Shown piece after piece: positions 1-9,737 of a stretch of 64,000 bases of DNA. Source of the stretch: Streptomyces sp. NBC_01439 (GTDB lineage Bacteria > Actinomycetota > Actinomycetes > Streptomycetales > Streptomycetaceae); the NCBI RefSeq assembly GCF_036227605.1, contig NZ_CP109487.1, positions 7,923,001 to 7,987,000 on the forward strand, in the 5' to 3' direction. The translations under genes were made by a program, and so were the position numbers. The notes beneath the pieces were generated by a model. That model was not told the DNA's origin and did not search any database. It worked only from the letters and a program-made list of their open reading frames with translations. The stretch's first letter is position 1, and each line of letters opens with the position of its first letter.

Positions 1-847
1 ACATGCTGCGCACCCCGAGGCGGTACAGCTCGTCCAGGCCGCGGTCGATGTCCGCCTTGCTGCACTGCGCGACGTCCAGGATCTGCTTGCAGCCGAAGGG
101 TTCGGAGGTCTCGACGCCGAGGACCACGGCCAGCTTGCCCTGCTGGACGACGTCACGGGCCTGCGCGGAGTCGGTGACGATCCGGAACCAGCCCTTGCCC
201 GGTCCGCCGTACATCTTGTCGATGTAGGCCTGCATGTCGTAGGTCTTCTGCGCTTCGAGCCGGATGGCGGTCATCTCGTCGCAGCCGCGGTCCTTGAAGA
301 AGTAGACCGAGCAGATGACGCCGTTGGTGACGAGGTCGTTCACGAGCACGCGCTGACCACCGCGCCAGGCCCGCTCGACCCAGGCGTAGTAGTTCTGCTG
401 GTGCGTCAGCGAGTCGTGGGCGGGCCAGTCCTTGAAGGTCGGCCAGCCGTTCGGGTCGTGCTTGCCGTCACCACCCTTGGTGATGAAGTCGAAGATCGCG
501 AGCGTGCCGTCGGGGTAGTGCTCGGGGCAGTCCTTGAGCGCGTCCGCTACCCCCGCCTCGGAGAACGGCTTGCCGCAGATGAGGCGGCCGCCGAAGCCCT
601 CGTTGGACATCAGGTGGTCGTGCGCGTCGACGAAGCCCCGGACCCGTCCCTGGGCGTCGGTCCCCTTGAAGGGTTCGCCCGTGACGTTGATGTCGGAGTC
701 GGGTGCGGGCCGCGCGACCGGGTTCCACCAGCCGGGATCGGCGGCGGAAGCGGGTACGGGGCCGAGCACCATGGCCACCACGGCGAGGAGCAATGACAGG
801 ACCGCCAGGGGCCTACGCCTGTGGTGCGTGTGTCGAGAAATGGTCAT
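1..847 (-). CDS. secreted amidohydrolase-like protein (partial, 3' end outside window)
   Basis: Read on the minus strand, an open frame starts at ATG 847 and runs off the left edge without a stop (282 codons visible). The N-terminus is a classic secretory signal: basic HTHHRRRPLAVLS, a hydrophobic core, and an AxA-type cleavage site (PASAADPG) near residue 36. The mature part has a V-D-A-H-D-H motif near residue 74, matching the HxH metal-binding motif of amidohydrolase TIM barrels, and a later VLGVETSE stretch that could supply an acidic ligand. This suits a secreted membrane-dipeptidase-like or phosphotriesterase-like hydrolase; similar Streptomyces proteins are often named after a C-terminal factor 5/8-type domain that would lie outside the window. 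A strong promoter-like pair lies about 115 bp upstream. The exact substrate cannot be inferred. Confidence 0.75.
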   Translation of the reverse strand, partial: MTISRHTHHRRRPLAVLSLLLAVVAMVLGPVPASAADPGWWNPVARPAPDSDINVTGEPFKGTDAQGRVRGFVDAHDHLMSNEGFGGRLICGKPFSEAGVADALKDCPEHYPDGTLAIFDFITKGGDGKHDPNGWPTFKDWPAHDSLTHQQNYYAWVERAWRGGQRVLVNDLVTNGVICSVYFFKDRGCDEMTAIRLEAQKTYDMQAYIDKMYGGPGKGWFRIVTDSAQARDVVQQGKLAVVLGVETSEPFGCKQILDVAQCSKADIDRGLDELYRLGVRSM

Positions 848-962
848 CACTCACGTCTTAAGGTCAGCCGGATGGCGCGGTCGTGGAGCCGGATCCGTTC
901 GGGGGCACGACGCGCCACGGCCACAGGCGTGCTTTGTCATGGACCCAACAAGCGGTGGGACG

Positions 963-991
963 AGAATCGCGACTGCCATCGACAGAGTCAA
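963..991 (-). promoter_or_regulatory. predicted housekeeping promoter for the secreted amidohydrolase gene
   Basis: On the minus strand there is TTGACT (991-986), a 17-bp spacer, and GATTCT (968-963). This is close to the HrdB/sigma-70 consensus with ideal spacing. It points at the gene starting at 847, leaving a leader of about 110 nt. Confidence 0.5.
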
Positions 992-1009
992 TAGTCCGGG
1001 ACGGTTGAC

Positions 1010-1024
1010 CTGATGATTCATCAG
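1010..1024. promoter_or_regulatory. 15-bp palindrome upstream of promoter (possible operator)
   Basis: CTGATGA-T-TCATCAG is a perfect 7-bp inverted repeat around one base. It lies about 19 bp upstream of the -35 box at 986-991, in an AT-richer patch. This fits a binding site for a dimeric regulator acting on the amidohydrolase gene; no cognate regulator is identified. Confidence 0.4.
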
Positions 1025-1055
1025 ATTCGCCGTTCCTTCACAAGGTCCACCCACC

Positions 1056-1110
1056 CGGGCGGCCCGGCTCGGCGCGGTACGCGAAAGCGCGCGCGAGCCG
1101 GGTCCGCCCC
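1056..1110 (-). terminator. GC-rich hairpin after the serine hydrolase gene
   Basis: Complementary arms CCCGGCTCG (1063-1071) and CGAGCCGGG (1094-1102) continue imperfectly outwards. The hairpin sits just past the stop of the minus-strand gene ending at 1135. There is no U-tract, as is common for Streptomyces terminators. Confidence 0.4.
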
Positions 1111-1134
1111 GCCCGGGGCGACGGCGCCGTGACG

Positions 1135-2595
<1,461 letters not shown>

Positions 2596-2596
2596 C

Positions 2597-2602
2597 TAGT
2601 CT
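2597..2602 (+). promoter_or_regulatory. -10 element for a probable leaderless mRNA
   Basis: TAGTCT ends 6 nt before the GTG at 2609. There is no Shine-Dalgarno sequence in front of that GTG. Together this indicates transcription starting at or next to the start codon. Confidence 0.5.
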
Positions 2603-2608
2603 GGATCC

Positions 2609-3436
2609 GTGACCAGCAGCGATCTCGGAGACTTCCTGCGTGCCCGGCGCGCACGCCTGCGGCCGAACGACGTGGGACTCGTTTCCTACGGGCACCGCCG
2701 CGTGGCAGGGCTGCGCCGCGAGGAGGTGGCGGTCCTGGCCGGAATGAACAGCGACTACTACGCCCGGTTGGAACAGGGGCGCGAACGCGGCCCTTCCCCG
2801 CAGGTCCTCGACGCGATCAGCGGCGCCCTGCGACTGGACGGAGCGGCACGGGAACACCTCTTCCGGTTGGCGGGCACGGCGCCGGACGGTGACCGGCCGC
2901 AGCCGAGGGAGTCGATCGGACTTCCCCTGCGCCAACTCCTGGACGGGTACCCGGGCGCCCCGGCGTTCGTCCTCAATCCCGCCACCGACGTGCTGGCGGC
3001 CAACGCGATGGCCGACGCGTTGTTCTCCCCGTTCGCGCAGCGGGACAACCTCGCGCGCATGACGTTCCTCGACCCCGCGGCCCGGCCGTTCTTCGTCCGC
3101 TGGGACCGTGCGGCCGAGGCGGTGGTGGCCGGCCTGCGCCACGCGGCCGGGCTCGATCCGCACTACCCGCGCCTTAGGGCGCTGATCCGTGAACTCGGCG
3201 AGGTCAGCGCGGAGTTCGCGGCACTCTGGGCCGCCCACACCGTCCGCGGCAAGACCCGCGACACCAAGGAGTTCGATCACCCCGACATCGGACCGCTCAC
3301 GCTCGGTTTTCAGTCCTTCGCCGTGCTCGGAGCGCCGGGTCAGCAACTGGTGATCTACCAGGCCGAACCGGACAGCCCCAGCGCCCGGGGCCTCGCGCTG
3401 CTCGGCAGCCTGCACGCCACCCGCCGCACGTCATGA
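2609..3436 (+). CDS. XRE-family transcriptional regulator with MmyB-like ligand domain
   Basis: This 275-residue DNA-binding protein has an N-terminal helix-turn-helix (about residues 5-70), seen in LRRARR-type [20 protein letters not shown] and [10 protein letters not shown]. The C-terminal region (about 95-270) matches the MmyB-like PAS-related ligand-binding domain: [15 protein letters not shown], a middle FLDP motif and a distal [13 protein letters not shown] segment. The family usually represses or activates an adjacent, divergently transcribed gene; here the neighbour is the serine hydrolase. GTG 2609 probably serves a leaderless transcript. A paralogue lies at 23141-24058. The ligand is unknown. 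Confidence 0.88.
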   Translation: MTSSDLGDFLRARRARLRPNDVGLVSYGHRRVAGLRREEVAVLAGMNSDYYARLEQGRERGPSPQVLDAISGALRLDGAAREHLFRLAGTAPDGDRPQPRESIGLPLRQLLDGYPGAPAFVLNPATDVLAANAMADALFSPFAQRDNLARMTFLDPAARPFFVRWDRAAEAVVAGLRHAAGLDPHYPRLRALIRELGEVSAEFAALWAAHTVRGKTRDTKEFDHPDIGPLTLGFQSFAVLGAPGQQLVIYQAEPDSPSARGLALLGSLHATRRTS

Positions 3437-3585
3437 CCGCCTGGCGGCGGGGTCGCCGCGGCGTCGGGGAGGCGGCCGGCGCCATCCGCAGCACGCCGCC
3501 GTGCTGCCCACCCTCGCGGGTGGTGAGTTCCTGCAGGGGCTACGGGCCCTCGATCGGGCGCCGACCTGCGGTGATGGACCTGAAA

Positions 3586-3591
3586 TATACT
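3586..3591 (+). promoter_or_regulatory. -10 element, leaderless start of the phnA-like gene
   Basis: TATACT is a near-perfect -10 box ending 6 nt before the GTG at 3598. There is no ribosome-binding site before the GTG, so the transcript probably begins at the start codon. No clear -35 hexamer is seen. Confidence 0.6.
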
Positions 3592-3597
3592 GGCGGG

Positions 3598-3954
3598 GTG
3601 ACTGAGAACCCGCTGCCTCCCTGCCCCGAATGTGCGGGCGCGTACGCCTACGAGATGGGGGCGCTCCTGGTCTGCCCCGAGTGCGGGCACGAGTGGCCGC
3701 TCGCCCCCGGCGAGTCCGGCAGTGCCTCCGAGGAGCGGGTGATCAAGGACGCGGTCGGCAACGTACTGGCCGACGGGGACACCGTGACGGTGGTCAAGGG
3801 CCTGAAGGTCAAGGGCAGCCCGTCCGGGATCAAGGCGGGCACGAAGGTGCGCAACATCCGTCTGGTGGACGGCGTCGACGGTCATGACATCGACTGCAAG
3901 ATCGAGGGGTTCGGCCCGATGCAGCTGAAGTCCAGCGTGGTCAGGAAGGTCTGA
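3598..3954 (+). CDS. PhnA/YjdM-family zinc-ribbon protein
   Basis: The product is a 118-residue soluble protein. A zinc ribbon near the N-terminus has two C-x2-C pairs (CPEC at about residue 9 and CPEC-GHEW at about 26). It is followed by the PhnA/YjdM C-terminal SH3-like domain, with [23 protein letters not shown] and a closing [11 protein letters not shown]. Length and layout match full-length YjdM. The family was historically called an alkylphosphonate-uptake protein, but its real role is unclear and no phosphonate genes are nearby. GTG 3598 was chosen over an upstream in-frame ATG (3574) because the -10 box lies between them. Two hairpins follow the stop. Confidence 0.88.
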   Translation: MTENPLPPCPECAGAYAYEMGALLVCPECGHEWPLAPGESGSASEERVIKDAVGNVLADGDTVTVVKGLKVKGSPSGIKAGTKVRNIRLVDGVDGHDIDCKIEGFGPMQLKSSVVRKV

Positions 3955-3957
3955 TCC

Positions 3958-3998
3958 GACCTGCCGGGTCCGCCCCCCGGGGGCCGGTCCGGCAGGTC
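3958..3998 (+). terminator. hairpin terminator after the phnA-like gene
   Basis: GACCTGCCGG (3958-3967) pairs perfectly with CCGGCAGGTC (3989-3998), and the loop itself contains a CCCCC/GGGGG run. It starts 3 nt after the stop codon. Confidence 0.7.
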
Positions 3999-4007
3999 GG
4001 CGGAGCA

Positions 4008-4048
4008 CGAAGGCGCCTGTTGGGCACGGTCCCGATCAGGCGCCTTCG
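4008..4048. terminator. second hairpin, probably bidirectional terminator
   Basis: CGAAGGCGCCTG (4008-4019) and CAGGCGCCTTCG (4037-4048) form a perfect 12-bp stem with a 17-nt loop, followed by T-rich sequence. It lies between convergent genes (plus gene ending 3954, minus gene ending 4153) and could serve both. Confidence 0.75.
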
Positions 4049-4152
4049 TCGTTCTTCCGCAGGGGTGGAGCCGATCCGGCGGGCGGCTCATGAGCCGGCG
4101 CGCTCATGGGCCGACGGGATCGCCGGAGGTCGCCCCGGCCGGGGCGGGCCGG

Positions 4153-5124
4153 TCAGCGCGCGGCGTACATGCGGAGCGGGACGGTCGTCGCGGTGGCGAT
4201 GGTCGCCGTGGCGGCGAAGATCACCTCGCCGTTCTGACGGGCGACGACGCGTACGGGATGGCGGTCCGGCGCGGTCGCTCCTTCGGTGTTCGGGAGCGTC
4301 TCGATCCAGCAGGCCGAGGTCAGCTCCGCGTAGCGGAAGAAACGAATCTCCATATCGGTCAGGACTCCCCGCCGGGGGTAGGCGGACCGGTACGCGGCCT
4401 GGCGCACGGCTTCTAGGAGCAGCATGCCCGGGGCGTGGTCGACGGGGTGGTCGAAGAGGATCGGGTGGTTGACGTCGGCCCGGAGCTGGGCGCGCCGCGT
4501 GGAGCTGGTGGGGGAGAGGACCACGTCGTGGAAGCGGTCGCGGCCCACGCGGCGGGGGGTCAGCGGTGGCGGAAGCGGGATCGTACGGGCGGCCACCTCG
4601 TCGAGGTCCGCGTTCTGGCCGCGCAGCCGCTGGTAGACGGCTTCGGGCTGATTGGTGAATCCGGCCTCGGCGGTGCCGAGGAACTCTCCGTCGCGGGTCG
4701 CGGTCACGTGCATGGTGAGACCCGCGAGTCTGCGGCCGCGGCGCGAGATGCCGGAGCAGCGGATGTGCAGCGAGATGTCGGCCGGGGTCGAACCGACGGC
4801 GAGGGCATCGGCGTTGGTCGAGTAGCTGAACGTGTCCCAGATCTGGCGGTGACCGAAGGGGACGTCGTACGCGACGTGGCTGAGGAGCGGTATGGCCTGG
4901 CGGACCGATTCGGCCAGGAGGAGGGGGTCGTGGTGACCGCCGTCCGGAGTGTAGAAGCTGTGGGTGCGGGGCCACTGGGCGGTGACGACGTACTCGTCCG
5001 GTGCGACGGTGCGCCATCCGGTGAGCAGGACTTCCGAGTGTGCGCTCTTGTGTACGTACTCCCGAGGTAAGGCGCTGCTGAGCGCGGCGACGGGTGAGGC
5101 GGAGTGATCAATGGACACAGTCAT
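4153..5124 (-). CDS. afsA: AfsA/ScbA-type gamma-butyrolactone synthase
   Basis: The family condenses a beta-ketoacyl chain from fatty-acid synthesis with dihydroxyacetone phosphate, the first committed step to A-factor-type signalling lactones. The 323-residue protein shows both AfsA hot-dog repeats: one around residues 24-160 (HKSAHSEVLLTGW, LLAESVRQ) and one around 195-320 (VGRDRFHDVVLS, NHPILFDHPVDHAPGMLL, LLEAVRQAA). Length is typical. It is divergent from a ScbR-type receptor gene across about 100 bp containing an ARE-like operator, the standard butyrolactone arrangement. Codon 19 is TTA (5070-5068), so translation should need the bldA tRNA. The lactone's side chain cannot be predicted. 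Confidence 0.93.
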   Translation of the reverse strand: MTVSIDHSASPVAALSSALPREYVHKSAHSEVLLTGWRTVAPDEYVVTAQWPRTHSFYTPDGGHHDPLLLAESVRQAIPLLSHVAYDVPFGHRQIWDTFSYSTNADALAVGSTPADISLHIRCSGISRRGRRLAGLTMHVTATRDGEFLGTAEAGFTNQPEAVYQRLRGQNADLDEVAARTIPLPPPLTPRRVGRDRFHDVVLSPTSSTRRAQLRADVNHPILFDHPVDHAPGMLLLEAVRQAAYRSAYPRRGVLTDMEIRFFRYAELTSACWIETLPNTEGATAPDRHPVRVVARQNGEVIFAATATIATATTVPLRMYAAR

Positions 5125-5181
5125 GGTTGAGCCCCCCTGGAACGTCGGACATGAGCTGGTGCTTGTTCGGCGCAGGTCCTA

Positions 5182-5205
5182 AAATAAAGGATGTTCGTTT
5201 TTTTT
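5182..5205. promoter_or_regulatory. ARE-like operator in the afsA-scbR divergent promoter
   Basis: A striking A/T block (AAATAAAGGATGTTCGTT followed by a T-run) sits between the divergent genes. It matches a second site at 9738-9760 at 19 of 22 aligned positions, with the shared core GTTCGTTTTTTT. Autoregulatory elements bound by ScbR-type receptors are imperfect palindromes of about this size and lie in just this position, so this is the probable receptor target. Confidence 0.65.
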
Positions 5206-5226
5206 GTCGAGATTAGTTAGGTGCCC

Positions 5227-5928
5227 ATGTCAGAACGAAAGCAGCAACGCGCCCCCCAACTCAGGGCAGTTCAGACCAAAGCGGCCATCCTGCGCGCCGC
5301 GGCCGAGGTGTTCGACGAGTTCGGCTTCAGCGGCGCCAGCATCAGCAAGATCATGAAGCGGGCAGACGTCACCCAGGGCGGGATGTACTTCCACTTCAGC
5401 TCCAAGGAGGAGCTCGCGTACGCCGTCATGGTCGGCCAGGGCGACGGCCTGGAGTTCCCCGCCGGGGAGGACGGCCTGCAGCACCTGGTGGACATCACGC
5501 TCTACCTCGCCGAGCAGCTCCGCCACAATCCGGTGCTCCGCGCCGGCGTCCGACTGGCCGTGGAGCAGGGCGAGTTCGGCCTGCGTGACGACGTCGCCTA
5601 CCAGGCCTGGGTGCTGGAGTTCCGTCAGCAACTGCGCTTCGCCCGGGCCAAGGGCGAACTCCAGCCGGACGTCGACGACCACGAACTGGCCTGGGTGCTG
5701 GTCAGCTCCTTCACCGGGGCGCAGCTCTTCTCCCAGGCGTCCACCGGCCGGGCCGACCTGCCGCGGCGGATCGCTTCCCTGTGGCGCTACCTGCTGCCCG
5801 CCGTGGCAGCCGACGACATCCGGGGCGGGCTGCGCCTGACGCTGCCGCCGAGCGAACCGAAGTCGGAGTCCGAGGTGGAGTCGGAGTCGGGGCCGGAAGC
5901 GAAGCCGGCATCGGGGAAGCGGGCGTGA
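5227..5928 (+). CDS. scbR: ScbR/ArpA-type gamma-butyrolactone receptor (TetR family)
   Basis: The family represses target promoters until a butyrolactone binds and releases it. The protein has 233 residues from ATG 5227; an in-frame GTG at 5221 is an alternative, but AGGTG sits better before the ATG. The TetR helix-turn-helix (about residues 15-60) reads QTKAAILRAAAEVFDEFGF, SISKIMKRADV and GGMYFHFSSKEELA, closely resembling butyrolactone receptors. The C-terminal ligand domain is followed by an unusual low-complexity Glu/Ser/Lys-rich tail (SESEVESESGPE). The stop overlaps the next gene by 4 nt, so the two are co-translated. Expected targets are its own promoter and the site at 9738-9760. Confidence 0.92.
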   Translation: MSERKQQRAPQLRAVQTKAAILRAAAEVFDEFGFSGASISKIMKRADVTQGGMYFHFSSKEELAYAVMVGQGDGLEFPAGEDGLQHLVDITLYLAEQLRHNPVLRAGVRLAVEQGEFGLRDDVAYQAWVLEFRQQLRFARAKGELQPDVDDHELAWVLVSSFTGAQLFSQASTGRADLPRRIASLWRYLLPAVAADDIRGGLRLTLPPSEPKSESEVESESGPEAKPASGKRA

Positions 5929-6881
5929 GTACCCCTCGAGTCGTCGTCACCGGTGCGACGGGCTTCGTGGGGTCGGCGGTGCTGCGCCGACTGACCGGGC
6001 GGGACCAGCAGGCCGAGGTCCGCACGGTGTCCCGCACGCAGGCCCGCACGGCCTTATCCGGAGCGCAGTGGGTGGGCGCGGACCTGACGAACGGACCGTC
6101 CCTGCGCGGGGTGTGCGACGGCTCGGACGTCCTGTTGTCCCTGGCCTCCTACGTCGGACCGGACGCAGAACGGTGCACTGCGGTCAACTTCGCCGGAACC
6201 GCGGCCCTGGTGGCCGAGGCCAGGCGGGCCGGAGTGGGGCGGATCATCCACCTGTCCACCTGCGCGGTCTACGGTCCGGGCCCCCATCGGGGGCGGGAAG
6301 CGGGCGAGTTGGTGCCCGCCCCGGTATCGGCGGCGAGCAGCAGCCGGCTGGCGGGGGAGGGGGCGGTGCTCGACGCGGGGGGACTGGTCCTGCGCGCGGG
6401 GCTCGTGCTGGGACGGGGCGACCGGTGGGCCGTACCGGCCCTCGTCGACTCCGTCCGGCGGGTACCGGCGCGGTGGGGCGCAGGAGCCGGGCTCGCCTCC
6501 TTCGTCGACGTCGACGACCTCGCGCGGCTCATCGTGGCGCTCGCGCTCGGCGCCGGCGCCGCGGCCGACGCAACGGGCGTCCTGCACGCCCACCACCCCG
6601 AGCCGGTGCGCAACAGGGACCTCATGGACGTTCTCGCCGAGCACCGCGTGTTGCCGGCGCGGCCCGACGTCGACTGGTCGTGGCGCAGGTGCCTGGACGC
6701 CCTGGCCGCGACTCCGGGATGGGTGAGCGAGCGTCAGTTCACGCTGCTGGCCGGTGACCACTGGTACCGCGCCGACGAGGCATGGGAGCGGGCCGGGATC
6801 GCACCGGGGCCCGGCCCGCTGAGCCGGATCGGCCCGGCGGCCCAGTGGTACCGGGAGAGGGGCGGGGCCGCCCCGGGGTGA
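5925..6881 (+). CDS. NAD(P)-dependent epimerase/reductase of the butyrolactone locus
   Basis: This is a 318-residue extended short-chain dehydrogenase. Its N-terminal Rossmann motif is VVVTGATGFVGSAVL (about residues 6-20), the catalytic region is STCAVYGP (about 110), and HAHHPEPV lies in the substrate half. The usual Y-x-x-x-K appears weakened: the Tyr in VYGP is present but the region four residues later reads PHRG. It starts at GTG 5925, overlapping the receptor stop (GTGA). Butyrolactone loci usually encode a reductase for the 6-keto intermediate, and this position suggests such a role (compare ScbB/JadW2), but that is inferred from context. Codon 44 is TTA (6054-6056), another bldA signature in the locus. 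Confidence 0.75.
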   Translation: MSTPRVVVTGATGFVGSAVLRRLTGRDQQAEVRTVSRTQARTALSGAQWVGADLTNGPSLRGVCDGSDVLLSLASYVGPDAERCTAVNFAGTAALVAEARRAGVGRIIHLSTCAVYGPGPHRGREAGELVPAPVSAASSSRLAGEGAVLDAGGLVLRAGLVLGRGDRWAVPALVDSVRRVPARWGAGAGLASFVDVDDLARLIVALALGAGAAADATGVLHAHHPEPVRNRDLMDVLAEHRVLPARPDVDWSWRRCLDALAATPGWVSERQFTLLAGDHWYRADEAWERAGIAPGPGPLSRIGPAAQWYRERGGAAPG

Positions 6882-6986
6882 TGGCGATCTGCCAAAGCCG
6901 CAGTGGGATGGGGCGTGGGCGGGCTGTGCCGAGCAGGGGGGCGGGTAGCGTCCGCAGCACAGCCGTTCACCCCTGAAGGAGTGGAA

Positions 6987-8360
6987 ATGTCCGACCTTTC
7001 GAACATCGTCAAGGCGTATGACGTGCGTGGCGTCGTGCCGGACGAGTGGGACGAGTCCCTGGCCGAGCTGTTCGGTGCCGCGTTCGTCGAGGTCGTGGGG
7101 GCGGCGGTGGGGGCGATCGTGATCGGTCATGACATGCGTCCGTCGTCGCCGGGTCTGTCGGCTGCGTTCGCGCGGGGTGCGGCGGCGCGGGGTGTGGACG
7201 TCACGTTGATCGGGTTGTGTTCGACGGATCAGCTGTACTACGCGTCGGGTTCGCTCGGTCTGCCGGGTGCGATGTTCACGGCGTCGCACAATCCGGCGCA
7301 GTACAACGGCATCAAGTTGTGTCGTGCGGGTGCGGCTCCGGTGGGTCAGGACACGGGTCTGTCGCAGATCCGTGCGTTGGTGGAGAAGTGGTCCGACGAG
7401 GGCGCGCCCGCGATCCCCGGGGGCACCGTCCCCGGCACGATCACGGAGCAGGACACCCTCACCGGTTATGCCGCGCACCTGAAGGGTCTGGTGGACCTGG
7501 GGTCGATCCGGCCGTTGAAGGTCGTGGTGGATGCGGGCAACGGCATGGGCGGCCACACGGTCCCGACGGTGTTCGAGGGTCTGCCGTTGGACGTGGTGCC
7601 GATGTACTTCGAGTTGGACGGGACGTTCCCGAACCACGAGGCCAACCCGTTGGACCCGAAGAACATCGTGGACTTGCAGGCCCGTGTTTTGGCGGAGGGT
7701 GCGGATCTGGGGATCGCGTTCGACGGTGATGCGGACCGTTGCTTCATCGTGGACGAGCGGGGTGTGGGTGTGTCGCCGTCGGCGATCACGGCGTTGGTCG
7801 CGGCGCGTGAGCTGGCCCGCAACGGCGGCACCGGCACGGTGATCCACAACCTGATCACTTCCTGGTCCGTCCCGGAGGTCGTCCGCGAGAACGGTGGCAC
7901 CCCCGTCCGTACCCGCGTCGGTCATTCCTTCATCAAGGAGGAGATGGCGAAGACGGGTGCGATCTTCGGTGGTGAGCATTCTGCGCACTACTACTTCAAG
8001 GACTTCTGGAACGCGGACACGGGCATGTTGGCGGCGTTGCACGTGCTGGCGGCGTTGGGTGGTCAGGACGGTCCGTTGTCGGAGCTGGTGGCCTCCTACG
8101 ACCGGTACGCGGGCTCGGGGGAGATCAACTCCACGGTCGCGGACCAGGCGGCCCGTCTGGCGGCGGTGAAGGAGACGTACGGCAACGTCGAGGGTGTCGA
8201 GCTGGACGAGCTCGATGGTCTGACGGTGACGGCGGAGGACTGGTGGTTCAACGTCCGTGCTTCCAACACCGAACCGTTGCTGCGGTTGAACGTGGAGGCC
8301 CGTGACGAGGCCACCCTGGCCAAGGTCCGCGACGAGGCCCTCGCCCTCATCCGCGCCTGA
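6987..8360 (+). CDS. manB: phosphomannomutase/phosphoglucomutase
   Basis: It interconverts hexose 6-phosphate and hexose 1-phosphate in the cytoplasm. The 457-residue protein has every alpha-D-phosphohexomutase signature: the phosphoserine loop TASHNPAQYNG (about residue 97), the metal loop DGDADRC (about 246), the sugar loop GEHSAHYYF (about 325; GEHSGH in most homologues) and the phosphate loop RASNTEP (about 420). An AAGGAG lies 5 nt before the ATG. With galU at 10652 it could supply UDP-glucose or GDP-mannose precursors for cell surface or product sugars. Housekeeping copies of this gene exist elsewhere in Streptomyces, so a specialised role here is only a suggestion. Confidence 0.93.
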   Translation: MSDLSNIVKAYDVRGVVPDEWDESLAELFGAAFVEVVGAAVGAIVIGHDMRPSSPGLSAAFARGAAARGVDVTLIGLCSTDQLYYASGSLGLPGAMFTASHNPAQYNGIKLCRAGAAPVGQDTGLSQIRALVEKWSDEGAPAIPGGTVPGTITEQDTLTGYAAHLKGLVDLGSIRPLKVVVDAGNGMGGHTVPTVFEGLPLDVVPMYFELDGTFPNHEANPLDPKNIVDLQARVLAEGADLGIAFDGDADRCFIVDERGVGVSPSAITALVAARELARNGGTGTVIHNLITSWSVPEVVRENGGTPVRTRVGHSFIKEEMAKTGAIFGGEHSAHYYFKDFWNADTGMLAALHVLAALGGQDGPLSELVASYDRYAGSGEINSTVADQAARLAAVKETYGNVEGVELDELDGLTVTAEDWWFNVRASNTEPLLRLNVEARDEATLAKVRDEALALIRA

Positions 8361-8370
8361 GCCGCCGCTT

Positions 8371-8470
8371 CAGGCCGGGCTCCGCCCCATCAAGCCCCGC
8401 CGGCGATTGAGCAGGGCCCCAGCGATAGCTGGGGGACGGTCCCGGCGGAGCCCGGAGCCCGGAGCCGCGG
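8371..8470. repeat. Streptomyces intergenic GC-rich repeat with hairpin
   Basis: The segment contains the phrase CCCCGCCGGCGATTGAG, a recurrent intergenic sequence in Streptomyces genomes, flanked by GGGCTCCGCC / GGCGGAGCCC complementary arms. Inside it CCCCAGC-GATA-GCTGGGG (8417-8434) forms a tight tetraloop hairpin. Lying between convergent genes, it probably acts as a bidirectional terminator. Confidence 0.6.
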
Positions 8471-8490
8471 GCCCGCCGGAGCCGCTTCGC

Positions 8491-9684
8491 TCAGGCGGAG
8501 CGCCGTCCCCGCTCCTCGCGCTCCCGCACTGCGTACGCGTACGCCGCTGACATCAGCGTCATGTGATGGTGCCAACCCGGGAAGGACCGCCCCTCGAAGT
8601 CGAGGAGCCCGAATTCGTCGGCCAGCGAGCCGAGCACCGCGCTGGACCGGGCCGATCGCCGTACCAGGTGCAGCAGGTCGTCCATCCGGTGGCGGTTCAT
8701 GTTGGTGAGCCAGACGGGCCCACCGCCCCGCCGGTCCGGCCGCCGTTCGCCGAACAGCCGGTAGATCTGCTGGGCACCGCGCCCTGCCGATTCCCCCTCC
8801 GGCAACCGGACCAGTGCCGAGTGGATGCGCTGCCGCTGCGGAAGCGCATCGGGGCCGGCGGACGGCGGGGTGTACGGGTGGCTGGTGTTGCCCAGCCGGG
8901 CGAAGTCGCCAGCGGTGGTCCCGCTGCGCCCGGGCGTGCGCGCGCGATCGCCGCCCTGCGCCAGGGCGGCCGTGCGGACCGTGAGGGTGGGCGGTACGGA
9001 CACCAGGAAGTCGTGCCCGCGGCGGCTGAGCACGCCGATGAGCGCGGCGGCGCCGCCGAGGCGGCTCAGGTCGGCGACCACGGGGGGATGCGCCGACGAG
9101 GTGCGGGCGGCTATCGAGTCGACGAGCTCCAGTACGAGGGCCTCCGGAGCCTGGTGGACGACCCCGGGGGAGATGCGTGCCCGGCGGCGCAGGACGGGAT
9201 CCGTCACCCAGGCCTCGGGAAGGGCCAGCCGCCAGTCGACGGGCACGTTCATGCCGTCCAGGGAGAGGAAGAGGCAGAAGCCCAACTGGCAGTTGACGAT
9301 GCGTCCGGCGGCCGGGTCGAAGCGGCGGTGCACGCCGACCGAGTGCTCACCGCGTTTGGGGAAGCACACCTGCTCGATCGCCCAGGCCCGCACGGGGTTC
9401 TGCTCCTCCACCCACCGGAGCAGTTCGGTGCGGGCCGGATTCCAGTCCCAGGGGCTCGCGTTGATGAACTGCTGGAGGGACTGGGAGGCGGTGGGGGACT
9501 CGGTGACGGACGCCGCGAGCCTGCGTACGGACTTCTTCCCCGGGGTGGTGAGCAGTCCCTGGAGGTAGACCCGGGCCCAGCGCCGCTGGTCGGCTCTCGG
9601 TAAGTGACCGAAGAGGCGTTCCGTGAAGTCGGCCAGGGCGGTGTCACCGGCTGCCAGGGCTCTGGTTCTTTCCCGTGTCGTCAT
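8491..9684 (-). CDS. IS701-family transposase-like protein, probably domesticated regulator
   Basis: The 397-residue protein has the IS701 framework: a FPKRGEHSVGVHRRF block, PVDWRLALPEAW, VVADLSRLGG, VWLTNMNR and a C-terminal LLDFEGRSFPGWHHHMTL. In active IS701 transposases the first block begins D-D-T-G-F-P-K; here the equivalent is E-Q-V-C-F-P-K, so the first catalytic Asp is gone. The Glu expected in the Y-x-E-L-K segment is also not recognisable (LGSLADEFGL). The VVAD Asp remains. There are no terminal inverted repeats or target duplications. ATG 9684 has a GGAG site; codon 28 is TTA (9603-9601). An ARE-like operator lies 54 bp upstream. A recruited DNA-binding regulator in the butyrolactone circuit is the best reading. 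Confidence 0.75.
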   Translation of the reverse strand: MTTRERTRALAAGDTALADFTERLFGHLPRADQRRWARVYLQGLLTTPGKKSVRRLAASVTESPTASQSLQQFINASPWDWNPARTELLRWVEEQNPVRAWAIEQVCFPKRGEHSVGVHRRFDPAAGRIVNCQLGFCLFLSLDGMNVPVDWRLALPEAWVTDPVLRRRARISPGVVHQAPEALVLELVDSIAARTSSAHPPVVADLSRLGGAAALIGVLSRRGHDFLVSVPPTLTVRTAALAQGGDRARTPGRSGTTAGDFARLGNTSHPYTPPSAGPDALPQRQRIHSALVRLPEGESAGRGAQQIYRLFGERRPDRRGGGPVWLTNMNRHRMDDLLHLVRRSARSSAVLGSLADEFGLLDFEGRSFPGWHHHMTLMSAAYAYAVREREERGRRSA

Positions 9685-9737
9685 CTGTCTCCGCCTCCAC
9701 TGCGGACGTCGGCGTGCACCGTCGGCACTCCCCATAG

